Assembly: GCA_039621445.1 (NCBI GenBank) | Contig: CP154955.1 | Location: 13,095,000-13,158,999 of the forward strand | Direction of reading: 5' to 3' | Source: Euglena gracilis | Lineage: Eukaryota > Euglenida > Euglenophyceae > Euglenales | DNA length: 64,000 bases | Shown: positions 1-29,730 of the stretch, one piece after another | Numbering within the stretch: position 1 is the first letter of the stretch | Layout: each line of letters opens with the position of its first letter | Made by a program: the position numbers and the translations under genes | The notes under the pieces: generated by a model | The model's database searches: none | Told to the model about the DNA's origin: nothing | Seen by the model: the letters and a program-made list of their open reading frames with translations, nothing else

Positions 1-91
1 GGGGGGGGAGAGGGAAAAGCCCATGACAAGCCGGCGAGTACCAAGCCGGTGAGTAGCCGGGAATTGCCGATTGCGCTGGCTGATTTCACAG

Positions 92-386
92 TAGATGTGG
101 AACAACACATAAAACTGAGCAGGTTGGGGACGGTGGAAATGATGTTCAGGAGAATGGTGTTCAGGAAATCCAAGCTGAGAAACTACAACAGCAACAGGAG
201 CAGAGACAGCACCACCACCACCACCACCACCAACAGCAGCAGCAGCTGCTGCAACTGAACGACTGCTTTCTGGAAAAAAAATCTATCAGAGAAATCAAAA
301 ACCAGCGGAAAATTTTATCCACGGTCATGGATATTTCTGCACACAGGTTGAGAGCAGGGGAAATGGCACTTGAAATGCACGCCTGA
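92..386 (+). CDS. Terminal exon of a plus-strand gene, Gln/His-rich (5' part outside window)
   Basis: Seen: a pyrimidine-rich acceptor ending in TTTCACAG at 84-91 opens a frame that stays open for about 97 codons and ends in TGA at 384-386. The peptide has a charged segment (QEIQAEKL), then a run of Gln, seven His and five Gln near 200-240, then LLQLNDCFLEKKS, a Lys/Arg-rich stretch and LSTVMDISAHRL before the end. The Leu/Glu/Lys/Gln spacing resembles a coiled coil. Inference: this is the last exon of a gene that starts left of the window. The (CAC)n(CAG)n tract is a trinucleotide microsatellite within coding sequence. The family is not recognised. A competing frame reads the same tract as Thr/Ser but lacks the charged helical context. 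Confidence 0.45.
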
Positions 387-1240
387 AGGACGTCCTGAAT
401 GGAGTCCGTGCCTCACCAACAGGACTGAGTGGGGCAGGTGAAGCCCAGCGATGGGCGGTGCTGTCGATGGTGTCTCTCACCCAACACCACGCCCACACTC
501 AAGCCTGGTTGGATCGAAACCCATTGTGCGTGCAGGCAGCGCCCTTGGAGCCAGGTGTGGATCACTGCTTCGCGGAGGCTTTTGTGTGACCACCACTGTC
601 AGGGGTGGGTTGGGGGGCTCCAGATGCTTCCACACAAAAAAGCTTCAAACAATATGAAACAGTTCATGACAGGCTTTTGCTTAAAAGCTCTGGGGGTCTA
701 CTGGCTTGCCATTTTGTTAGCCACTGGAAGAATTCACTGGCTAACCCCACCAAGCTATGGGGGGGGGGGTATAAGATCCTGTTTGGTGGTCGGCCCCAAG
801 GAGGAGGTCTATAAATGGGGGGGTTATAAATTGAGGTTCAGTGTGTGACCAAAAGAGGTCCAAAAATAACCCCTACTTTTGCAGCAGTGGGGTAAAACAA
901 GGTCTTCTGGGCAATTTTGTGGGTTTTTGACAAAACGTCATGAGATGGAATGCCCACCACACCTGTTTTATTTTGGCACACCGCGTGATTTTTGGAACCT
1001 TTTTGCCATATGCCTCTTTATCATTTTTACCTCTTTGGGGGGGTTTGTAAGTCAGTTTGGCGGTTGGGCCAGGAGGGGGTATAAATGGGGGGGGTTGCTG
1101 AGCTCTTATCCCTTTATGGGTAAGAGCGAAGCTTACCACCGGGGAAAAGGGGGGGTTTGACCCCCCCCCTCCCCCCCTCTGGATAGACCGTGAAAACCGC
1201 GGATTATCACCATGACCCCAAACCGGTTCCCGGATATTTT
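387..1240. other. Intergenic, no gene recognised
   Basis: G-rich, low-complexity DNA with repeated stretches resembling TATAAATGGGGGGG (about 770-830 and 1078-1100). Open frames here show no codon or domain character and overlap on both strands. A G7/C7 block lies at 1150-1180. Confidence 0.4.
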
Positions 1241-2240
1241 TTTTTATTCGCGAGCGATTGGGTTTTCAGTTTCTGAATCACCTCTGTTTGACCCCCAACT
1301 CCCCGCCAAGCCCGAGTTATTCACCCGCGAAGGGGTCAAAACTGGGTAGGATTGAACGCCCACCCCCCCCCCCCTCTTCCGACTCTGCAATTTCGCCGGG
1401 GTTCAAAAATTGGTCAAAAAATAGATTCTTCGAAAATATCTCGAGAAAACGTACATTATTTCCGGAAATGCCATTCCGACGAAATGTACCCCCGGAGGCC
1501 GTCTATCGCCCCCCCGTTCGCTGTTTTGGTCGCCGACACCACACACCTGGCCCGTGTTCCAGCGCGCTTTTGTGGCCCAAAACGGCCATTTTGGGGTGTT
1601 TTTTTGGGCCGTTTTTTTTGGCCAAAAAAAACAACGATTTTTCCAAAATATCTTGACAATGAAGCAAAATCGAAGAAAATGTCCGGAGAGCAAAAATGAA
1701 GCCCTTGGAATGCCCCATCCAACCATGGTTTACTTTTCCCCAAACTCTTCGTGTAGCCCGAGTTACGGCCTTTTTTTTTTGGCCCATTTTGGCCCATTTC
1801 TGGGGCCATTTTGGGCTGTTTTCGGGGTGGAAAATCGATGTTTCCAAAATATCTTGGAAATGAAGCAAAATCAAAAGAAATGTACCTAAATTGAAGCCCT
1901 CGGAACTCCCTATCTACGGTATTTTGATTTCCCCACAACTCCCCGCCTAGCCTGAAATATGGCTGATTTACGGCCCAAAACAGCGCGGCGGGCTTGCAAC
2001 TAAGGGCGTCTTTGGCCGTCATTTGGCTCAAAAATCGAATTTTTTGAGATTGCTCAAAAATGGTGGGGAATCAAACGAAATGCCCGGAGACCTAAATTGA
2101 AGCCCTTAAAATGCCCTATCTAACAATATTTTGATTTCTCCGCAACTCCCCCCGCCTAGCCCGAGTTACGGCCATTTTTCGACCAATTTTGGTCATGTTG
2201 TTCAGTTTTGGATTGTTTTGACTCAGCCGTTTTCGGTCAT
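1240..2240. repeat. Degenerate tandem repeat, period about 200 bp
   Basis: Three to five degenerate units recur. Each has CAAAATATCT plus a short ATGAAGCAAAATC-like segment, an AAATTGAAGCCCT segment, and ACTCCCCGCCTAGCCCGAG followed by TTACGGCC. The last block is seen near 1295, 1740, 1935 and 2140. The spacers are T-rich tracts of the TTTTTGGCCCATTTTGG type. The same family occurs near 27.58-27.86 kb. Confidence 0.6.
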
Positions 2241-2589
2241 AACGGGTCAAAAAGATCAAAAAAAAAAGGAAAAAATTGCCTGAAATCATGTTTTTTGGCC
2301 TCCCGGACCCGGAAAACCTATTTCTGAGCCCAAAATGAGTGTTTTTTGACCCCCCGGCGCCGCGTTTTTGGTTCGAAACCCATGGAGTTTGGGTCAAAAA
2401 CGGGTCGGAAAAAGTCGAAAAAAAATCCAACAAAACGGGTGTGGCGGCGTGTATGGGGGGGGGGGGCAAATTACTGTAAAAATTGTAAATTATAAATTGC
2501 GCGAAATTTGCAATGCCAGTCTCCTCAGCCTTCCATTACGTGCAAATCCCATTAAGAGCTCAGCACTATTCAAAACCTGGTTATAAGAT

Positions 2590-2930
2590 GGGGGGTTATA
2601 AATTAGGGGGGTTCAGACCCCTTCCCCCCTGGGAGGGGGTCTGGGGGGATTTCCTCCAGAATTGAGGTTTTAGTATGCTTTTTGGCTGGTTTTGTTCCCC
2701 CAAAAATCCAAAAAAATGGCCGAAAGTGGGCATTTTTGGCAAGTTTTGGGAGTTCAAATTTTTTTTGGCGCTTAGCTCCGGTCACTGGAATTTTTTTTTT
2801 CATAAACCAGCTCTGGTAGTGGACCCCCCCCAAGGGGGGTCCACTAGGATTTCCACTGGCCGAATTTGGACTAGGTGCAGTCCAGCCCCCCCCCCCCCCC
2901 GGGGGGGGTGCTGCGAACCCTTAAAGTTAA
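2590..2930 (-). repeat. Dispersed element with G/C hairpins, copy 1 (inverted relative to 15.6-15.9 kb)
   Basis: Contains the hairpin AGTGGACCCCCCC/GGGGGGTCCACT at about 2817-2845. On the minus strand, a core carrying CCAGTGACCGGAGC followed by an A-rich tract and CCAAAAATG repeats matches 15667-15850 read on the plus strand. Its right end, with TTTGGACTAG, CAGTCCAG and a poly-C/poly-G block, is shared in the same orientation with 16895-16955. Coordinates are approximate. Confidence 0.6.
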
Positions 2931-3170
2931 GCAGAAACCTGGTTCATGAAAACTTTTCCTTTTTGTGTGGAAATGAACCTTGTTTGCTTGGAGAAAAAAA
3001 ATCGCACAATGCCTTGCGTTAAGCTCTGGGCTGCCTTGTTGTGGGTGTGTCTCCGGACCCCACCTCCCCTCTGTAGAGCTCAATTCTCAATCAACACCCC
3101 CCCTCCCGTCCTGGCACCCTCCACCCCAACCGACCAAATAAAAAGCGTCCAGGGGGAGGGAAATGGACGC

Positions 3171-3246
3171 CACCAAAATGTGGTTAACGTTGGTTGTCCT
3201 GCATATTTCACCAAAATGTGGTTAACGTTGGTTGTCCTGCATATTT
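3171..3246. repeat. Perfect 38-bp tandem duplication
   Basis: The 38-base segment starting CACCAAAATGTGGTTAACG is present twice with no spacer and no mismatch (3171-3208 and 3209-3246). Confidence 0.9.
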
Positions 3247-3761
3247 TGGGGGGCTTTATTTCAGGCTTGTGCTGTTCAAAATCAATGAAATGCGTCACAA
3301 AAAAGGTCAGTTTGGACCGATTTTGGTCACCTCCCTCAAGGAAACTGGTTTTGTTCGGCCATCGAAATGAATTGGGACCCTCTGAAGCCCAAACCTCCCT
3401 GTACAGTTCAGTACCCCAAGTGAAGAAGCAGGGGGGGGGGGTCCCACGAGTCCCACCTGCCGTGCGCTTTGTTTGCGGGGCATTCATTGCAAATGATAAT
3501 GCACACCAACTTCTCACCTCCGAAAGCACAATGCACGAAATGGGGGGGCTTTTCTGACTGGTGGGCTAGCCCACAGCACAGAACCACGGGAACCGATCCC
3601 CGTCTAATTATGGGAATAGAAACCTCCACCTGGCAGGTGGATAAACAAGTCATGGGAGACAACAAAATAAAAATCAGTGGGTTTCTAAAACACTTTTGAT
3701 TGTTGAATTGCGCTGTACACTGGCTTAGGTTCGATCCCCTGTGACCCAAAACGCCGCCTGG

Positions 3762-3876
3762 TTGTACCGTTGTGCCAGTAATCCACAAAGAACGAACTGT
3801 TCCCGTCCACAAATACGCGGGCCGCGGAGCGGTTGTCGAAGACGGGGAGGTTGGCCGGGAAAATCCCCGATTCCAC
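3762..3876 (-). CDS. Gene A exon 4: VFDNRS...FVDYW module
   Basis: Acceptor TGTGCCACAG precedes VESGIFPANLPVFDNRS, then ARVFVDGNSSFFVDYWHNG. The gene B exon reads IESGNFSANVPVFDNRS with a matching VAGNSTLFVDYWRDG. The shared phase and high similarity mark it as coding. The function of this module is not known to me. The 3' end is approximate. Confidence 0.6.
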
Positions 3877-5124
3877 CTGTGGCACACTACAGGATGTGCC
3901 ATCAGCGCTCACACACCACACTACTTTCAGGATGTCATTGCATACGGGAAGGCCTGGTGGGGGGGGACCCCCCACCTGGGAGGTTGGGGGGTCGACCCCC
4001 CCAACCACCACAGTATTTAACAGATATTTTTTGGGTCGAAAATTGGTGCTCCCAGAAATACGCAAGGAGGTGGGGGGGTCGACCCCCCCCCCACCTACCG
4101 CCCTGGCTGTTTGGCCGATTCCCGTATTGCCCTGGACCTCCCTGTGCTGTGTGGCAGGAAAGGCAGGGGGTGCCAGGGTATCTTCCAGGCCACCGCCGTT
4201 TCATGACAGTTTCACCGATGGGCTGCCTGTGGACAAGCACGCCAAGGCACTGCATGGAGAGGCAAAGTTGACTGGCAAACAATCAACTTTTATATATATA
4301 TAATTCTAGCAAACCCTGGCCCTAACCCGCCCTGACCTTAAACTTAGCCCGAATCGGTGTTTGGGACCTCCATTTCGGCCAGAAATCTCTACAATAAGCT
4401 GAGTTTGCGCACCACCAGCCCGCAACGCACAACAGACCTCTTGGCTGGATCCATAAGCGGCGTGACTGCGAAGGGCATGCAGCAGGAAGGTAGCGAAGTC
4501 GAGCACTGGTGGTGGGGAACCTGGGGGAAATCAAAACCTTCCTGGGGATGAGCTCAGACGTTCAAATTAGCAAGGCAATGCATTTGAGCATCGCTCATTT
4601 ATATGTTCATGAATACACACGAAGAGAAAAAAACACAAAGGTTCACAAACCAAAAGACAAATGCAAACCCTTGGGGCAGCAGTACTCTGAATTGGGCCCC
4701 AGGAAAAAGCACTTCTCCTTCGTCACTTCCTGGTACCCGGAGGGGCAGCCACCAACAGGGAGCAGTGAATGGTCCGGTTGGGGGTTTGATGGCGGCAGGG
4801 TGGCAAGAACACACAGCACACTCGAGGTTTGATGATAGCAGCTGTCCTTTTTTGTGGATTCCAATCTGCGAAATCCAGATATCATTGAGTTACAGAAGCG
4901 TCGGGTTTGCCGCCTCCAATACGCAACCGCTCCCGCCAACACAAAACAAGACGCGAACGGCGAGTTGTGCCGCTCCGCACAGGTCCCTGGCCACCGAGGT
5001 AGCAGCCTGTCCAGTAACAGCCACTGGGGTCGTCCTGCGGCTCGGTTTCGGACATCCACACCGCCCCCGTGCGATGCACGAAGAGGAGGAGGGGGAGGAG
5101 GGAGAGGAGTGAGAGGAAAGGCAT
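3762..5124 (-). CDS. Gene A: secreted Cys-rich protein, truncated-looking paralogue of gene B
   Basis: Four exons on the minus strand match four gene B exons in the same order: signal peptide plus GCYWTGCYLGGQ (from 5124), the FLGPNSEYCCPKG module (4669-4765), the DFATFLLHALRSHAAY exon (4438-4505), and the VESGIF/VFDNRS/FVDYW exon (about 3762-3876). Known: a signal peptide followed by disulphide-type Cys pairs indicates a secreted or cell-surface protein. Inference: a tandem head-to-tail duplicate of gene B lying about 2.6 kb beyond its last exon. Odd: no sushi exon and no lipase exon (no GHSLGG-type motif) is visible between 3.76 kb and the plus-strand gene at 386. The copy is therefore partial, has moved exons, or is a pseudogene. 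Exon 1 and exon 4 ends are approximate. Confidence 0.55.
3940..4095 (-). repeat. Introner-like element in gene A intron 3
   Basis: On the minus strand: GGTAGGTGGGGGGG, a GTCGACC palindrome with flanking poly-C, then a segment close to GCGTATTTCTGGGAGC and CCAATTTTC, a second GTCGACC palindrome, and CCACCAGGCCTTCCCGTAT. The same order of blocks is found in the gene B intron at 12137-12322. Here the element lies inside the intron, not at its splice sites. Confidence 0.6.
4438..4505 (-). CDS. Gene A exon 3: DFATFLLHALRSHAAY exon
   Basis: 68 bases between acceptor CCACCACCAG and donor CAAGAG/GTCTGT. Encodes LDFATFLLHALRSHAAYGSS and ends at a codon boundary. The gene B counterpart is 65 bases (DFPTLLLYALRCFATY) in the same phase. 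Confidence 0.6.
4669..4765 (-). CDS. Gene A exon 2: Cys-rich FLGPNSEYCCPKG module
   Basis: Encodes GGCPSGYQEVTKEKCFFLGP followed by NSEYCCPKG, and ends at a GT donor (AAGG/GTTTGC). Gene B has GGCPSWYERVEERHCSFLGP followed by YSEHCCPSG. All four Cys are shared. No good acceptor lies just upstream, so the 5' end is approximate. Confidence 0.6.
5000..5124 (-). CDS. Gene A exon 1: signal peptide and CYWTGC module
   Basis: ATG at 5124-5122 starts a hydrophobic leader (MPFLSLLSLLPLLLFVH), then SETEPQDDPSGCYWTGCYL. Gene B at 25.8 kb has ETAPRDDPNGCFWTGCHL at the same place, which supports frame and start. The reading frame stays open upstream of this ATG, but only the sequence from here on has leader character. 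The 3' end is uncertain: a GT lies at the CTCG/GTGGCC position near 5000. Confidence 0.6.
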
Positions 5125-7421
5125 TGGGAGGACCGCTCCAGAGAGGCGGTCAAAGCTGAAAATGAAAGCGTGGGTGGTGCGTGCAGTCTGCAAATTACCA
5201 CAGTTCCGCCATTTTTGTGATGAAGCATTTCGCAGTTTATTCACCCAGAAAAATATCATAACTTATCCACGAATCATTTATGATTTATTCACAAAAAAAT
5301 TACTCATCAATTATTAAGCATCCATCGTCTTCATAATATAAAAAGAGCTTTTTTGTGGACGACTTGACAAGAAACCTGTTTTAAACACATTCATGCCTTG
5401 AGCAGTGGGGTTCCCAAGGGAGGTTTGGGGTGCAAGATTTTAGATGCAAAGCATTTTTTAGGGCTCCAACACCCTGGTCCAGGCTTCGATATAAGGGCAA
5501 GTGGGGGGGGGGGTTGGACCTCCCATCCGGTCCAGCAGGGGACTGGACTGGGTGATTTTTTTTTGCGCCGGGCCGAAAATTTTTTGACCTCCCAAAACGA
5601 CCAAAGGTGCCATTTTGGGCACTTTTGGGCCAAAATTTGTCAAAATGCAAAAAAAAATTGGCGCAAAGCGCCGGAAGGGGAATTCTAATCTTCTGGGGGG
5701 TCCTGGGCGGCTCCCACCAGGTCGGTCCTGGCCTTGGCAGGTGGGGAGGTGCTCGAGACCCCCCGTCCAGGAGGGGGGGGGGGGGCACCGCCAACCTGAA
5801 TCCCATGCATCCTTTTATCGAACCCTGTCCTGGTCTCTGTTTTGAAAACCTTTCTTGAATACTAATTCTCTTGTTTTGAATGCATCGTTTAAAAAATTAC
5901 TCTCTGAGCTGTAAGCCATTCAAATGATCTCCCGGGATATGCAGCTCTAAATTATATAGATATGAATTATGTAGGTTATTATATAGATAAATTATATAGA
6001 AATATATTTGCACCTTTAAATAATGCCTTGTTCTTCTCTAGCTGCATGCCCATCCTTTATTCAAAAAAAAAACACATTGAGTACTCTGGCTTCAGCGACG
6101 ACAAGATATTCCCAATTCGCAAGATGTCACCCCTGCAGAAATGCATCCCGGTTGAAAGCATGATCAAACCATGGTACTTCGTGGTCCGACACGTGGGTTG
6201 CAACAGCCATGCCTGGGATCCAGGCAATTCTTTTTTTCAGTCAGCCAGTCCCTCAGTTTGACAGCACCCTGGCTCTGAAGGTTGAAAGGGTGCTGTGATT
6301 TTTTTATCGTTTATCGTTTTATTGTTCATGCTTTCCTTTCCACCCCCATCGTCGCCGTGGTGTCTTTGTAATGTCTCGGTTTTACTGCCCACAAGGCGTA
6401 GTGTGTCTGCCTTTGGCATTTGACTGGTTTGCCCTCGCTACCGCTGCATTGTCGGAGGTGCCACGTGAGGACCTCCTCAATTTTGCATGAATATTATTTT
6501 GTCCTCATCTTGGGTGCTTCGTTGATTAAAATTCATCTGAAATCATTCCTTGCATTGTTTTGTTACATGAAATACATATTCATTGCACAACTACAGAAAC
6601 ACACATGAAATATTTTGCTATTTCTTGAAATAGGATGTATTTTGAATCGAGTTCTCTGCTATCCAATGCCTGCACACCTGAAATGTTTTCGTTTGAGGAC
6701 TCTCATTGCTGCCATCTAATGAACCAACTGAAACCGCTCAGGCTTTCAAGCAGGCGTATCGTTTTCCACAAAAGAAGTGTGGCTTTTCTCATCTATTGTA
6801 TCTTCTTCAGGCTGGAAAGCACAAATGGGAAAGCATCTGGCGGACTGCAATGGAATTGTAGTAATGGCAAAAACCGCTCGCAAATTGAGGCGGGGGTGGG
6901 CAGGAACTGCTACCCGAGTGCACCGCAGATGGGCCTGGCGGTGAATGGGGCACGAGGGAGGCGGGGGTGGGGGAGCAACGGGGTGCCGCGCTGTGGGTCG
7001 GTGTGCGGTGGCGGTGGCGATTGGCACGTTTGCCAACTAGACCACTGCTGTGAACGCCTGGGCAAGTCCCGCTCTCTGATGCGGTGCAAATGCGAAAAAG
7101 CCGAGACACATAAATGCCAGAATAATCGATCGAAACACCCAAAACCGAAATAAGCAAAACACCGAAACAAGCAAAACACTGACCCCCAATTGGGAATTAA
7201 CACGACCACTAGCAGAGGCATATCCGACGAAGGATCAGCAGAGCAGGTGTCGCGGAGACGCAAAGATAATTCGCGCGGATGGGGAGCATAATTTTCGGGC
7301 TTCCCTTCGTCAACAAATCGCAAAAGAAGGCAAATTAATCTGCTTTGACATGACCAGGGGTTGCTGACATGACTCCCTTGGCTGCTGGTTTTTTGGATGG
7401 GAGCAACAAAAAAGAAGCCCG
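5125..7421. other. Spacer between gene A and gene B, with a G/C-rich repeat
   Basis: 5390-5830 holds another copy of the dispersed element family (GGCGCAAAGCGCCGG, CCAAAAATG-type tracts, poly-G). AT-rich DNA at 5.85-6.05 kb shows nothing. An ATG frame at 6635-7153 (172 codons) ends in a Cys-rich stretch (HVCQLDHCCERLGKSR, MRCKCEKAETHKCQ). It has no paralogue in the window, and I do not call it a gene. Confidence 0.3.
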
Positions 7422-7744
7422 TCATGGCAAAATAACACCTCTGCACAATTTGCGTCGCACGCCGAGTGCCTCTACCCATGCACTGTGTGTGGAGTGCGTC
7501 GGTGTACCGCAGGGAAGCGTTGCGGGTGCGTGTTGAGTGCCGCGTGCGGGGTGGAGCTCATCACGGCGGCTCTGTGGCAGGCTTCTGTCCTTCATTTTAA
7601 GACCCCCCCCCGGGGGGGCTCCCCCACCCTCCCGCCTTGGGGCGGGGGGACTCCCCAAAGAGCGGCCGTCTAAAGGTGGCCAACCTCCGACGGGACTCCC
7701 ATCAGGTCGGACCCTGCCATCCGCACACCCTCCCCCGGGTCTAC

Positions 7745-25906
<18,162 letters not shown>

Positions 25907-27549
25907 GCGGTGGGTGGGGCCCGCGCGCCGGAGCTGCGGAAACAAATGATGTGCACCGAGAGTGGGTGTCGACAAATGATTAATTCCTGTACACCCCAGG
26001 GATGTCCAGGGAAAGCCTGGGGGGGGGGTGGCCGACCCTCACCTGGCACTTTCTGCTCATCTACCCGAAATGCGGAGTGCGGGTGGGTAGTGGGTGCGTG
26101 CGTGTGTATGTCAGCACTGTGCTTTGCCTGCACATGTCTCCATGTCCAGAAATTTTCGTTGCATCGTGCACGTTGTGTTGTGCGTGTGTGTGTCATCTGT
26201 GAGCATGTTGTAACGAAAAATTTGTATGCTCCTGCCCCTGGGTCGAAATGAGCCAGAATCCAAATTTGGCGGACCGAAACGACAAAAGTCACAATTTTTC
26301 CTTTGTGAGGGGGTGGTTTCCAATCAGTACAGGCAATTGGGTCTCGAAAAAATTTCCCTATCCACTGGAACCCTGCAGACCGGGGGGTGGCGCCTTCGAT
26401 TCCGAACTTTGCATCGTCCCATGATTTCACGTTGGCCATCGATGGGTAGGTAGGTAGGAATGTATGGTATGACAGCACAGTATACAATTGTATTGTATTG
26501 TGGCATCTCATGGTTGTGATAATGCAAGGATAAATTATGCAAGGATGAGGGAAAACACAAAATGAAAAAGTTCCCAAGAAGAAAAGCACAAATTCTTTAT
26601 GTTATAAAAACTTTAAAAAAATGGCCATATTCACCCTGCCAAAACACTGTGTCTTTGATACACACCACGTGCCAACGTAACATTTTTGGAACACTGTTCT
26701 TTTCCAGAGCCAAAAAACTAAAATTGCCTTGGGGCCACTTAATTTTTGATTCTGTCCACCTGGCATATAACAGTAAATGTTTTTTCTCTCAAAAAGAGAC
26801 ATTATTTGCCCAATATTTGACCCAGGCAAGACCAAAATCGGTTCTAAAGGTTAAATGTTATTGTATTAATTGTACCGTTCTGCTGGAACAAACTTTTGTT
26901 GACACCCCCACATTCTTGGAACATTGGTGTGCCATGGACAAGGGGGGTCCACATTCAAAGAGCTTCATTTATCCATCTATGATAGAGATTTTTTTGTAAC
27001 CATACACAACCATGTGTGAGAGAAAATGTATCAGTTTCCAAAAAAAATGTATGGTCTTATGGTCTTGCAATTTCCAATTCAACAAGTTCATCCAAAAAGA
27101 ATTTAATGTTATTGCATGCTCAAAAATCACCCTCATGTCATTTGACCTCCCCCTCATTTGAGTCCTCATCGTCCACGTGGCAACACAAAGGATTTCTATC
27201 ATTAATAGGACATGTGAAATGGATTCACCCACACAGGCTTTCCAGTGACCGGCGGGGATGGTATTTCCCCCCCTTATATGGCCCTGGGGATGGCTTCACC
27301 TTCACTTGGACCAATGACTAAGCACTGTGTTCGCATTATACTCTGTGTTATCGTTCTGCCTGTTGCTCTTGTTGGTTTGGATCTTTTCCGGTTACACCGG
27401 GCCGAGGTGAATGGTCCCCCCACATATGGCCCAAGAAAAAGTCGTCCCAAATTTTGATTGAAGAACGTACATATTTCATGGGAAGCCGGCATTCAAATAA
27501 GAATAATAAGTGTATTACAATAAGAATTGACCTCGGGCACTCGGCCATT

Positions 27550-27900
27550 TTGAGGTCATTTAGGGGTCAAAGTTCTTTTTTTTTGTTCGAAATACCTTGA
27601 AACCCATGGGGAATTGAAGGAAGCGCCTGGTGGACGAAAAATGCACCACTGGGGACCCCTAAGGACCCCTTACCACTGGAGAAAACCCAGGGAATCGGCT
27701 GCACTTGTAGCCTGAAATTGGACCCCCTCGAAAGAGCCAACAGCAGGGCTTTTCTGGGGATTTGGCTGTTCAGGGTACAAAGATCGATTTTTTCAAAATA
27801 TCTCAACAATGATGGGGATTTGAAGGAAACACCCTGGTGATCTAAAATGATGCCATTGGGACCCTCATTGCTTACAGACCCCTCCCCCCCCCCTGGGGTC
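27550..27900. repeat. Second locus of the ~200-bp degenerate repeat
   Basis: Two units about 200 bases apart share TTTCAAAATATCTCAACAATG-like words, GGGAATTGAAGGAA and a GGTGGACGAAAAATG-like stretch. The words match those at 1.64-2.1 kb. Confidence 0.5.
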
Positions 27901-28299
27901 CGTAAGCAACGGTATGGTCGCGGTCGATTTGGGGGGGGGGGGTACCCGGGACCCCCCCTCCTCAAGAAATGGCCTGCTATTATCTTGCGGCGCTTTGAGC
28001 GTTGACAAATTATGACAAATGTGACAATTTGACAATATTTTCCCCAAAAATGCCCAAAATGGCATTTTTGGCCGTTTTCGCTATGCAATTTTTTTTCAGC
28101 TCAGCGCAAAGGGGGTCTTGATTGATTCTGGATTTCTGCTGGAATTTGGCAGAATTTTGGATCGCCTAAATGGGGGCCTGAACACGACCCAAAATGACCA
28201 ACATTTCGGAGAAATTGCATATTTTTTTGCATATTTTTTGTGCATATGACAGCAGTCCAAACTGACACAGAATGGCTAAGATTTGGTGGTCTGAAAAGG

Positions 28300-29730
28300 G
28301 ATTGTGCAGAATTCCGCCCCCCCCCCCAATGAAAAAAAAACAGTGGTGGAAATATGTGCTGAACCGGACTTAAGAATATGCGCTAAAATACACCAGGTGA
28401 CCAACACTTTGCGTGCTGCGTGCAAGCAAAGGAATAGCAAAGGTGAATCCGGTAAAATGATGGTAAAAAAAATGCCCTGGTTGTGGTACAACCAAGACCC
28501 TGACCCTGTCTGTAGGGTGAATTGTCGTGTGCTTCGAATGTGTGACAAGTCCTAACTCCTGAAGCTGTTGGGGGCTCAGATGCATTGGAATCAGCATGTC
28601 ACTCTGCATTTCCACACAAGGGAGCCTGGTTTCAACATTTGCCTGCCCCAGTTGGTTTATTTTCTCGGCTTCGACCCTTGCACACCTCGGGCAAGAAGAT
28701 GAACTGATGAGGGAGATGGCGACGTTTTCCCATTGTGGACGTCACGTTGTGCAACCTACCTTTGAGGATGGCTGATGCCTCCCCAAAGAGATTATAGACT
28801 TTGAGTTCAGGCTATTTGACCACCAGGAGGCATAAAGAGACGGCGACACAACTCAACGAGGCTGGTCAATTTGCTGACTCCTCAGGGGGATGTAGCCAAC
28901 GAGACAAGGAAGGAGATATGTTTTTGCCTCTTCCAAATGAGAGCACGTTTGCACCATTGCGTAGAAGCATTCTCTTCTTTCAGAATTTGTTTCCACACCT
29001 TTGGCTTGGTCTTTGGATTAAAGCTTTAGTGGGGATAGGTGGTGTCAAATCTCATTTTCAGCTCGTCGTGTGGATTGCTTCAATATTTTTGTTTGTGGCT
29101 ATCAAGGTTCCCAGCTAGTCCTCTGGCAGGCAAGTCTTCAGTTTCAGCAGCAGAAATTTGCTTCTTCTGCCGGTATATCCAAAAGGTTTGGTTCAATGAG
29201 AAAGGAATACTGACGGTGACCTTGGAGTCATACCCAGCCTTGTTTGGACACCCTCTTTCTTGTGTCTGCATCTCTTTCATTTTTGTGCTGGCTTTCTTCT
29301 TGGCGACCTCTGTCTTGGAAGCCGTTGGATTTTGCTCTCATCCACTGGAGGCCATCCTCATTTGAATGACACATTTGGTCTGTGGCGCTATTTCAAACCT
29401 TCCTCCAAACCTTGGGCTGTTGAGGCAACTTCTGACGAGAATGATTTAAGGGCTCCGGGCTTGAGCCGCTCTGGTCATCACCTCTGGGATTTCCAAGCAC
29501 ATTCCTTCTTGATGGGCATTCACCACGGACCTCTTTTATTCATTCCAGGTGGCACTCTTGCCCACAAATGGCTGGTGGGCTTATTTCCTTAGTAAGAAAC
29601 TCGCTGGAAGCCAAGGTACCATTTTTGATGTCTTTGTCCATGGGCAATAATGTCTGATTTATCCCATCAATCTCCAGTGATGCACCCAAATATTTGATCC
29701 CCGCTAGGACCCTTTCCATGCAATGCAAAG
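28300..29730 (-). pseudogene. Possible decayed coding region, family unknown
   Basis: Several minus-strand frames in this AT/GC-balanced stretch have protein-like composition (GIKYLGASLEIDGINQTLL at about 29.7 kb, SIPFSLNQTFWIYRQKKQ at about 29.2 kb, MHLSPQQLQELGLVTH at about 28.55 kb). They are broken by stops and frame changes. No acceptor/donor chain joins them. This could be an old mobile-element gene or chance. Confidence 0.2.

Noticed and set aside
387-3760. Lipase exons of gene A
   Set aside because: Searched by eye on the minus strand for GHSLGG, TFGAP and D.VP..PP. None found.
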